Shown: one piece after another, positions 56,105 to 64,000 of the stretch
Layout: every line of letters starts with the position of its first letter
Position numbering within the stretch: position 1 is the stretch's first letter
NCBI RefSeq assembly: GCF_963678635.1
Contig: NC_087070.1
Location: 39,232,397-39,296,396, forward strand
DNA from: Symsagittifera roscoffensis
Taxonomy: Eukaryota > Xenacoelomorpha > Acoela > Convolutidae
Direction of reading: 5' to 3'
Length of the DNA: 64,000 bases
Notes under the pieces: model-generated
Seen by the model: only the letters and a program-made list of their open reading frames with translations
Databases searched by the model: none
What the model was told of the DNA's origin: nothing
Position numbers and translations under genes: made by a program

Positions 56105-58246
56105 TCAACAACGTTCAAATATCTTATACAACTGTGGAAGACTCGCAACTTGTGAAAACGTTTGTTGATTTTTTGAGTTCGGCTGAAGAAACAGTTTCAT
56201 TGCTGGCAACAATACGTGTTGATGAGCAAACTTCCAGTCTTTTTCCGGCCGATGCTTCCAAAAGCGAGAACCAGTCGCGTAGTATTTAGCAGTAATCCGA
56301 GCAATACTGTCGAAACATTCTTGCTCCTTACTCCAATCGGCTTTCAAGCCCATTTCCACAATCAACTCGGGAAGCATTTCAAACGAAGGCTCATAATTAC
56401 GTAACAACATCGGAAACGATGACATGACACCAGAATCTTTGTCTATATTCCAGGAAAAATAGTCAAGCAACATAGCGGATCGAGATAAAAATTTTTCTTC
56501 AATTTTCTTAACTGTTTCTTCAATCGACTTGCCCTCATTTTTCAACTTGTCTTTGCGTGATTTGCTTTTAGTTAAAGCAAGCTCAGCCAAATTATATATA
56601 CTCATTGTTTCAGAAGAAAATGAAAACCTGCCAAAATTTCCGAAGTCGTATATAATTATTTGGTAGAACAACTGCTCGCTTAAGTTTTGGAAATTCAGCA
56701 GCCAGAGTTCGGTGGCGTGCTGAACAAACGCTATTTCAGGACTTGCCGATCCCACATAAGTACAATTTGCAATTATTTCACGCATTTTAGCGCACGAGCT
56801 ATCTTCGACTATTTTCCGAAGATTAAGCAAGCTGTTTAGCTTAAAAGTTCTTCTTGGCGGAAAATTTGGAGCAGCTTTTTCACAACTTTCAATGTCTCTA
56901 TTCTTTTTAATTGACAAATTGGCATTGTCGTTGCCAGTGGCGACTGAGTATTCAAATTGAGAGTCGTGCGACATTTTGTTTGGTAGCATGGAGTTTGACC
57001 TTTTGACCAAGAAAGGGTCCAAGCTTTGCAACTTCGGGTCAGTTCTGACCATGTTGCATGGTGAGTTCGCCGCGCTTTGAGAGTGATTGAGGAAACTTTC
57101 GCGATTATTCGACGACAAACTATTTTCATTTTGGGAGGGAGTTAAGACGGTCTGCGAAGAAGAAACACTAACGAATGGGTTTATAGATTTGACTAAAAAT
57201 TGCTGATTTGAGTTCGAATTAATCAGCAACTGGTCAACCTTTTTGCAAATTCGATCCACAATTTCGGATTCGTGTAACATTTTAACTTCTTCTTTAGTAG
57301 GATGTACATTTACATCAATTTCATCGCCTTTGACTAGCAAGTTGAGATAAATAAACGGGTTATTTCCCTTCAGAAGATATACAGAGTAAATATTGAGAAG
57401 AGATTTTTTCAAACTCGGAAACTCTACAAGTCTGTTGTTGACAAACAAAATGAACGAATACTTTTTTGAGACGTAACAAGGCCTTGAAGCGAAGCCTCTG
57501 CAGCTGAAATTAAAAACTGAGCAGTGTGCTAGTTCGATTTGCATCGAGTCCTTGGCCAGCGCTGACCCGTAAATATCTGCCAGCTTCTCACTGTGTGTTT
57601 TCGTGCCGGAAGTTCTGAAATCACTGGTTGATGATTCGCCTTGTTTGTGCAAGCAAAAAGTGACATGATAATAATGAAGAGCGTATTTAGTTACAAGATT
57701 ACTAATTCGATGAAATTCATCGTTGTGATTGGCTAACGACTCTCGTCTAAGAGGCATGTTGAAAAACAAATTTTCGATCGTTATTTGAGTACCGTTGTTT
57801 CCAGCTGCCGGCCTTATAGCTTGAGACAACTTTCCCTCCTTATATGTTGCTTTATAGGCCAAGTCAGATTTGGAAGTTTTGGTTACAATTGTCAGCGACG
57901 AAGAAACCAGACTGATGCTGGCGAGAGCTTCCCCTCGAAACCCGTGAGTGGTCAAACTCTGCAGATCTTTGTATTGTTCCAACTTACTTGTAGTGAACCT
58001 CTCACAAACGATTTTCAAGTCATCTTTTTGCATTCCGCTGCCATTATCTTGTATTTGGAGCATTTTGAACCCGGCGTCCTGAACTGTAACATTAATAACA
58101 GTCGACTTTGCATCAATCGAGTTTTCTACAAGTTCTTTCACGGCCGAACTGGGTCGCTGTAAGATTTCGCCAGCGGCTATTTTGTTGACAACGTGTTCCG
58201 GCAGCTGTCTAATTCGTCGGGGCTCCTTGTATTTCTCTTCTGTCAT
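56105..58246 (-). CDS. MLH1: DNA mismatch repair protein MLH1
   Basis: A 713-residue, single-exon gene. MLH1 pairs with a PMS partner to form the MutL-alpha type endonuclease that acts after MutS homologues recognise a mismatch. The N-terminal GHKL ATPase shows KIAAGEI, ELVENSIDA (ATP/Mg-binding Glu and Asn), DNGSGM and HGFRGEAL, followed by the NLFFNMPLRR block. The linker (about 350-470) is Ser/Asn-rich and variable. The C-terminal dimerisation domain contains HATELWLLNFQNLSEQLFYQ and YDFGNFG, and the protein ends YKIFERC, the conserved MLH1 terminus whose last Cys contributes to the endonuclease metal site. Human MLH1 has 756 residues and many introns. I start at ATG 58246; the open frame runs three codons further up only via TTG. 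Full length and intact. Confidence 0.97.
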   Translation of the reverse strand: MTEEKYKEPRRIRQLPEHVVNKIAAGEILQRPSSAVKELVENSIDAKSTVINVTVQDAGFKMLQIQDNGSGMQKDDLKIVCERFTTSKLEQYKDLQSLTTHGFRGEALASISLVSSSLTIVTKTSKSDLAYKATYKEGKLSQAIRPAAGNNGTQITIENLFFNMPLRRESLANHNDEFHRISNLVTKYALHYYHVTFCLHKQGESSTSDFRTSGTKTHSEKLADIYGSALAKDSMQIELAHCSVFNFSCRGFASRPCYVSKKYSFILFVNNRLVEFPSLKKSLLNIYSVYLLKGNNPFIYLNLLVKGDEIDVNVHPTKEEVKMLHESEIVDRICKKVDQLLINSNSNQQFLVKSINPFVSVSSSQTVLTPSQNENSLSSNNRESFLNHSQSAANSPCNMVRTDPKLQSLDPFLVKRSNSMLPNKMSHDSQFEYSVATGNDNANLSIKKNRDIESCEKAAPNFPPRRTFKLNSLLNLRKIVEDSSCAKMREIIANCTYVGSASPEIAFVQHATELWLLNFQNLSEQLFYQIIIYDFGNFGRFSFSSETMSIYNLAELALTKSKSRKDKLKNEGKSIEETVKKIEEKFLSRSAMLLDYFSWNIDKDSGVMSSFPMLLRNYEPSFEMLPELIVEMGLKADWSKEQECFDSIARITAKYYATGSRFWKHRPEKDWKFAHQHVLLPAMKLFLQPNSKNQQTFSQVASLPQLYKIFERC

Positions 58247-58967
58247 GGCCCTCAATTACACGAAAGCATCAAACTACAACCTGAAACAGCGCACACATAC
58301 CACCATGGGAGAAATAGAGATATTTTGAGAGATCTTTTCAACTACCCCCCCTTTTTGTAAGTACAAAATCTGAATATGTTAGCATTCTTTCTAAGGGTGC
58401 TTATTCTACACTAGGTACCAAAGGGACGAAAAAGTTCAAGGGATCTATGCCATGTACTTATGGACAAAGAGCAATTTCAAAAAAACTGATAGAATAACTT
58501 CTATAATGAGATTTATACGGCTCAACCGGCTTCTTTTGTAGCTCAAATATAGAAACAACTGAAAGAAAACAAATAATACAATTTTTAACAGAGGCGAAGC
58601 GGAGCTTCGCACAACTTGAGATACGTCACGAAAATACCAAAAAAGCGTTGCAAGCCAGCATAAAATATTGAAAGGAAAAAGTCGGATAAATATTTTGAAA
58701 CGCTGAAAAACTATAATTACAAAAAATTCATAATTTTGTTTCGAATGACTTTCAAACGAAGATCGAAGTGAAAAATTAATCAGAATCATTTATCAAGTGA
58801 TTTTGTTAACCTATTAGTTAACCTGAATAGTCCAATCGCAAGCAAATTTAACGAAACCAAAACAAACAAAAACATCTATCAGAAAATAAAGCAAAAAAAA
58901 CATCATTATTGAGAAACTTCGAGTGATGATGCATTGCGAAACAATTGGATTTCGGACTATTTGGATT
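58247..58967. promoter_or_regulatory. MLH1 upstream region with possible 3' splice site and short upstream ORF
   Basis: 721 bp separates the XRCC3-like stop from the MLH1 start, same strand. On the minus strand, CGCTGTTTCAG ends at 58281, a good acceptor 34 bases before the MLH1 ATG. An upstream ATG at about 58304 opens an ORF of about ten codons that crosses this site. This would fit a 5' UTR intron, or trans-splicing if the organism has it; neither is shown by the sequence. The 39-bp repeat at 58590-58628 also lies here. Confidence 0.3.
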
Positions 58968-59227
58968 TCATTGGACGGCTTGTATTCCAGATTGGTCCAC
59001 TACAAAGAAACATGACCTCCTCGCACAAAATGGAGACATGACCACATCTAGCCGCCTCAAAGGCACTGCAGCCACAGCCACTTGACCCTCGCTTTGGCCT
59101 TGACCACATCCCCCAGTGTAATGGTTACCTTTGACCTCTAGTGGTGGCATAAGGTATTGAGTGCAGCTGACTAGGATGCGCGTAGTGACACAGTTAGACC
59201 ACGAGAGCCCAAGGGATGGCTTCTTCG
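58968..59227 (-). CDS. XRCC3: XRCC3-like RAD51 paralogue, last exon
   Basis: The acceptor GTGTGTTTTTCAG precedes 59227 and is excellent. The exon enters in phase 1 (A from the previous exon plus CG gives Thr) and reads TKKPSLGLSWSNCVTTRILV, a linker with a Gly/Gln-rich part, then LRRLDVVMSPFCARRSCFFV and VDQSGIQAVQ to the stop at 58970-58968. In XRCC3 the equivalent blocks are a LGxxWxNxVxxR helix, an Arg-led strand ending in a Pro, and a C-terminal Cys/Phe strand before a Gly. XRCC3 works with RAD51C in Holliday-junction processing and homologous recombination. Other RAD51 paralogues are less similar. Confidence 0.75.
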
Positions 59228-60107
59228 CTGAAAAACACACTTTTGTTATAAAACAATGTAATATATAACAATAGGTGGTAGTTTCAATATCAACAGCTGG
59301 ATCGCTTTTTGTTATACTTCGCACATTATTTTTAATTTATTTCAAAAGCCAAATTTTTCGTCAAAAGAAGTGTAAAAATTGAGTCTTAGAATAGCATTTC
59401 ATTTGGCAGAGTAATGTATTTACAAAAATATCTTAGTAAGAGAACAATTGATTGAAAATGAAATGAATATATATTATGCAATATAGTTCTGAAATTTAAA
59501 ATTTGCACTAAACTCAAAATTACCAACTATTGTAACATATCACTAACCATGTCTGTCCAAATTGAAAAATTTCTGGCCTATTTTGAGATCCAGCAAAATT
59601 CGCTCAAATATGAAAAAATTGCTTTTAAGGAGTGCGATTATAGCTAAAAATTTAGTAATAGGTGGTGGGCTATGATTCAAAAAAGAACTCTTTTTGTTAG
59701 GCAACTGAAACTTTTTCTCAGCGCTCTGACGTTTTCATAGATAAAAGTGAGGTTTGGGTGACAGGACAAGGTAACCCATCACAAAATATCGCATACATAT
59801 AAACCCCAATGGACACAAAAGCCCATGCCGTTATAGCCTTTGTCAATTAAAACATTCCATGAAGGATTAAAGAAGACATAAATTACCAAAGATCGGTGCA
59901 TATCTATTTATCGAAAATAAAAAGAGTAGCAATTCAGCTTCCTCAGTTAATTTGAGACGCCATATAGAAATAGTGCTGTTGGTAAAAGACTGTTTTCAGG
60001 GATTAATTTTTGTTTTTCGCCCTGTTAATGGAGTCATGATAGTTTGATAGTGAAACAAGGAAAATATATAACATTACACACATAGCACTATTACAAAAAA
60101 CACTAAC

Positions 60108-61075
60108 TTGACAGGTGCTATCTACGGCAAATATCAACAAGGCAAAACGCTGCTTATCTTGGATGGACACGAGTTCACTAAAAAGCGAGACACAAAACCT
60201 ACTACTCACTGTCGTTGTGCAAAGTTGCGTTCTCATAAATGTCTAATGACTCTTATAGCTTGCGACAAAACCATTATTTCTTTCAGTCAGGATCACAGCC
60301 ATGAGTTTAACATGGGTCGCGTAGAAGCAAGGCAATTGGTTAACCAGCTGAAAGAAACAGCGAAATCTCAAATCAACCCTGTAAGTAACCAGTTGATAGT
60401 AGCTAGCCTGAAGACAGTGAACAAAAACCCTGCAAAAACAGCTTTCACTTCCTTCACATGCAACGTTGGCAGGAACCTTCAATCATGAAAAAATGGCAAA
60501 AACAGTCAAAGTGACTTCATCGACAGGCCGGCACTTCCACATTCCCGAAAAATATTTGTCTTTTTGTCTATATGATAGCGCAAAAAGGGACGAAATTTTC
60601 ATTATTTTCGAGGACACGGAAAATTAATACTTTTCGCGTCCATAGCAAAGGTTGGCTTCGTGACGGAAAGTTTGAGATATGTCCATTTCAGTTTTATCAA
60701 AAGTACGCAGTACATATCAAGAAAGGCGGCTTTTGACCCTCCTGAATTTACGTTTTGCTTAGCAGTATAAAAGAAAGAGTCCACTTACAACAGGATCTTT
60801 GAAGCCCTGATTAGCTTTATTGGAGATTTTGTGCCCGAAAAATTTCATTGACTTGTGATCCTTTATTTCACCAGCTCTATGAAAGCATTACGACACCGCG
60901 GCAGCAGTTTTCATTCGAACAACCAATGCAGTTGAAGGCTGGCATAAGTTTTGAGAAAAACTTCAGATTGATTATTCTGGTCAATATTCTGAAAGCAAGC
61001 AAAGGCACCCTTACTCAAACACCTTTGGTGTACCGAGAGCTTAATGAAAACTTTGCTAAATGGCCATTCATCTAG
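60108..61075 (+). pseudogene. FLYWCH zinc-finger / MULE transposase remnant
   Basis: The frame 60108-60488 has a FLYWCH-type domain: GKTLLILDGHEFTKKRD, then HCRCAKLRSHKC and, after a strand, DHSHEF, giving the Cys-Cys-His-His ligands. Downstream, in other frames, GWLRDGKFEICPFQFYQKYA (about 60652-60715) is the start of a MULE transposase core, and YVLLSS and SMKALRHRGSSFHSNNQC (about 60745-60770 and 60877-60935) are later parts. Stops and shifts make it non-functional. It lies antisense in the XRCC3-like intron. The order FLYWCH then MULE core is usual for animal Mutator-like elements. Confidence 0.8.
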
Positions 61076-62303
61076 ATGCACGTATAACTTTTCTAAACTG
61101 TCGTCATTTGGATGCTTTTTTAATTGATTTTCTAAATTCATAAAAACTTTGAACTCATAGCCATCGTGGGGGTACCATTTTTGAGACGAGAAAAAGACCA
61201 ATACAACAATAACTTTGCATTTTACCTCATCCGCCATACCGATTACTCAGTACAGGTGGGTTTTGGGGTTTAGAAGACAGTTTTTACTGATTTCTAACTA
61301 AGACTTTTGATTGCCGGTGAATCAACATTTTGATCATTTGACCAAGAGTGAAATTCTTTAACCATAAAGATAAGTGAGCTTAGAAAGTCATATCTTTTCG
61401 CTTTCACACTTTAAACTGAGGTTAATTTCACGCGGTTTTAAATAAAAAAATTAGCATTGATTTGATCTGTTAGTTCAAATGCGGCATCTTGTGTTCATTG
61501 CTTGGATTAGCCTATAGCGATATTTTTTTATTGTTTCAGTTCCTCAGATGGAATATTTTAATTTGCGTGGGCTACTTCGTCCTGGGCTTTCTGTCTGCTG
61601 GGTTATTTTTGAGTGGGATACCTTTGTGGGATAAAATGATAAGGGATAATTTGTCATAAAACCGAGATTTGAACAAGTCAATGAGTTAACTGAACTTGAT
61701 AGCTATGGTATTGATAAAAAAATAATAATAAAATCAGATTTCTAATTCTTACCAACGCGGTTATTTAGCCTGCTAAGCGGACTTATTCAGCCCACTTTTT
61801 CTGGACGTCGAGACAAGTTTTTTTTAAATTTTCCTTATGAAATCCAAAGCACGACTAAAATACCTTCAAAATGATATATCCAACCCCTTCCCCCAACCCA
61901 AATCCGCGTTTGTGTGTAGTTTCTGATTTTCGTGAAAAAACTATTACAAAAAATCTATCCTGAGCCATAACTGATTCCTACTCACTTCGTAATGAGGCAA
62001 TCAATGAAAATCAGAGTTTGAAAAGAGGACAAAATGGAAATGGACTATCACACCCCTCAAATCAACTTATTGGTCTGATAACCCCTGAGAATGAGAAATG
62101 AGAATGATTTCATAAAAAAATCCACAAAAAACAACGAACGTGGCCAATTACTAGACCAGTAGCACAACATTACGACCACAGTGTTCCGTTTTTCTCAACA
62201 AATTGTCGATAGTGTAATTAAAACTCAAACTTCAAACTAGTAATTAATACACTCATTGACGCTGAACAATTTCATTATTTTAGCTACTTACTAAATTGAT
62301 GTA

Positions 62304-63035
62304 CAGTGCTGATTTAAATTAACCGGACAAAACGCTTTAAACTTGAAATTTAAAACGCATTTTTCTCAAATTGGGTTGAGTTTAGGTGAAAACTTATGAA
62401 GACAAAACTTGCTTAGAATTTTAGCAGAATTAATATGGTGTAATTTGTTTTGCAAAATTCGGGTCCAAATTTTTACCCCTAAAATGGGTCATTTTGGCTT
62501 TTCTTAGTTAATCAAAAATTACGCCAAAACTACCCAGTCGATCACAGACATAATTATATCAAAGTGAGCCCCTTACGTAGCCCAACAAACTTTAAGAAGG
62601 GTATTTTCTCCAAAAAAAATTGCATATTGTTTAAAAATTGTTTTTAAATAAAAAGTTGGTATTTTATATAGTAAAAATGACCTTTTTTGTCTATCAAACA
62701 AAAATAAGTTAACTTATACAATATTTTGGAGATTATACCCTCCTTAAATTTTGTTGAGCAACAAAAGAGGCTCACTTTGATATAATTATGTCTGTGATCG
62801 ACTGAGTATTTTTGGCGTAATTTTTGATTAACTAAGAAAAGCCAAAATGACCCATTTTAGGGGTAAAAATTTGGACCCGAATTTTGCAAAACAAATTACA
62901 CCATATTAATTCTGCTAAAATTCTAAGCAAGTTTTGTCTTCATAAGTTTTCACCTAAACTCAACCCAATTTGAGAAAAATGCGTTTTAAATTTCAAGTTT
63001 AACGCGTTTTGTCCGGTTAATTTAAATCAGCACTG
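62304..63035. mobile_element. 732-bp Tc1/mariner-like foldback element
   Basis: The ends are CAGTGCTGATTTAAATTAAC on the left and its complement on the right, each flanked by TA (62302-62303 and 63036-63037), the target duplication of Tc1/mariner elements. The inverted repeats extend far inwards: the arms, about 330-345 bp each, match with few differences almost to a loop near 62650-62700. There is no transposase frame, so it is non-autonomous. The low divergence of the arms suggests recent insertion or arm correction. Confidence 0.92.
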
Positions 63036-63306
63036 TATTATAGAAGATCTTCCATCATACAATCACTGATCAAAATAATTGAAAAAGTAAACATTTCGAT
63101 CAACTTCTCGGCACGACCAAAATTTAGAAACAAAATCGCTGCAATTAGATTCCCAGCCAAAAAAAAGCCTTCATAGTATACGAACGTTTTTTAAAATTTT
63201 TTAACAGTATATGTGATTTAAATTTGAACAAAAAAATTATTGAGCTCAAAGAGCTTTGCTTCCCCTTTTCGAGGTCAGATGACCACTTTGATGGAGGCAA
63301 ACTTAC

Positions 63307-63432
63307 TGCCAGTGAGCCACTTGTGCATATTCATGACATCTTCTGGAAATATGTCTGACACCTGGTTCATCACAATCACATGCACTCCATGCTCAACAGA
63401 GAGTCGCTTCAAACTAAGGGCCGCTCTTTTTC
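63307..63432 (-). CDS. XRCC3: XRCC3-like RAD51 paralogue, penultimate exon
   Basis: A 126-nt exon from acceptor GTCGAATTGAG (before 63432) to donor GGCA|GTAAGT. In phase 1 it reads KRAALSLKRLSVEHGVHVIV, then MNQVSDIFPEDVMNMHKWLTG. The segment from the helix to the NQV strand is the conserved RecA-fold part that follows Walker B; NQV is nearly invariant in the RAD51 family. The Walker A and B exons are not in this window and must lie beyond position 64000. Confidence 0.75.
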
Positions 63433-63447
63433 CTCAATTCGACACTT

Positions 63448-63540
63448 TTAGAACAATTATTAAACATTCGGTGACTATTAGAAACATTATAAAACACTCG
63501 GTAACTTTTAGAAACATTATAAAACACTCGGAGTAACTCG
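63448..63540. repeat. 31-bp tandem repeat, about three copies
   Basis: The unit TTAGAAACATTATAAAACAC then TCGGTAACTTT is repeated about three times with minor changes. It lies immediately upstream of the penultimate exon's acceptor, in the branch-point zone of the XRCC3-like transcript. Confidence 0.9.
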
Positions 63541-64000
63541 GTCAGTTTTCCATCAAATTTGGTAATCTATTTATTTGCCCCATATAACTTTTGCACCCAG
63601 GGAGAACCTACACGAACTCGTTGTATTGTGGTGATAAACGTTTACCAATCTTTTTGTCAACTTTGATAATTTAAAACTAAGATCAAATATTATACTTAAA
63701 GAAAGTTTGGTCCAATTTGAACTAGATCAACTTAAACTGAATAAAATTAAACAGCAGCATTTTTGGAGCTCTGGTCTTTTACTGGGTTTCCAAGTATTGG
63801 ATTTTTTAATCATAATTAATTATGTGATTTATAGGCTGACTATTCCCTTTGTTATCCGTACAGATATTATAACAAAACATTCAGTTGTGATCAAACTAGT
63901 TCAGGTGCTAACATAACCAGTTGGTAACATTAGCATGTCATAGACTTAAAGTAAATTAGTTAACCTATAGAAGTCTGATGATTAAATAAGTACCTATCTA
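63541..64000. other. Right edge, XRCC3-like intron sequence
   Basis: AT-rich. No exon of the gene is recognised here on the minus strand; a 69-codon plus-strand frame (63707-63916) has no known features. Confidence 0.5.

Larger units (their letters stand above)
59228..63306 (-). other. Penultimate intron of the XRCC3-like gene (4.1 kb)
   Basis: Donor GGCA|GTAAGT (GT at 63306-63305), acceptor GTTTTTCAG (before 59227), phase 1. It contains a FLYWCH/MULE relic and a foldback MITE, listed separately. The remainder (59228-60100, 61080-62300) is AT-rich with no feature I recognise. Confidence 0.8.

Noticed and set aside
58247-58255. Longer MLH1 start at 58255
   Set aside because: That codon is TTG; the first ATG at 58246 fits the family N-terminus.
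60911-61237. A 108-codon minus-strand frame in the XRCC3-like intron
   Set aside because: It is opposite the MULE remnant and has no splice context or family similarity to RAD51 proteins.

Overview
The window is AT-rich nuclear DNA of a eukaryote, probably an invertebrate animal. The evidence is spliceosomal introns with GT-AG borders and matching phases, a polymerase III type tRNA gene, Jockey-like and CR1-like LINE remnants, a Ty3/gypsy-like retroelement with an env-like reading frame, FLYWCH/MULE transposase remnants, and long GA/CT microsatellites. The species cannot be named from the sequence. Two stretches of exactly 200 N show that this is a scaffolded draft assembly.

Layout. (1) Positions 1-7900 hold a palindromic CCGCTCAAA-rich element carrying a tRNA-Arg gene, a decayed Jockey-like LINE on the minus strand, and sequence in which I recognise nothing. 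(2) Positions 7903-46125 (minus strand) are one very large gene. I join six exons by splice consensus and reading phase into about 3,020 residues of a DUF6606-DUF3638-DUF3645 protein, a giant protein with a Walker A motif, a DExD-like box and helicase-like motifs V and VI. Its start is in the window; its last exon or exons are not found. Its introns hold a 600-bp GA tract, a 51-bp minisatellite, a diverged ~1-kb tandem duplication with a MITE in one copy and, in a 19.2-kb intron, an antisense, broken gypsy-like retroelement. (3) Positions 46372-53000 are an intergenic transposon field: nested MULE-like MITEs with perfect target duplications, two further MITEs, a FLYWCH/MULE transposase remnant, a tRNA-like relic and a CR1-like LINE fragment. 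(4) Positions 56105-63432 (minus strand) hold an intronless MLH1 gene and, 721 bp upstream, the last two exons of a RAD51-family gene best matched to XRCC3. The 4.1-kb XRCC3 intron contains a second FLYWCH/MULE remnant and a 732-bp Tc1/mariner-like foldback element.

The genes are not an operon in the bacterial sense. MLH1 (mismatch repair) and the XRCC3-like gene (homologous recombination) are same-strand genome-maintenance neighbours; whether they share expression is unknown. Most of the window is accessory repeat DNA, and most open frames there are decayed mobile-element genes or low-complexity artefacts.
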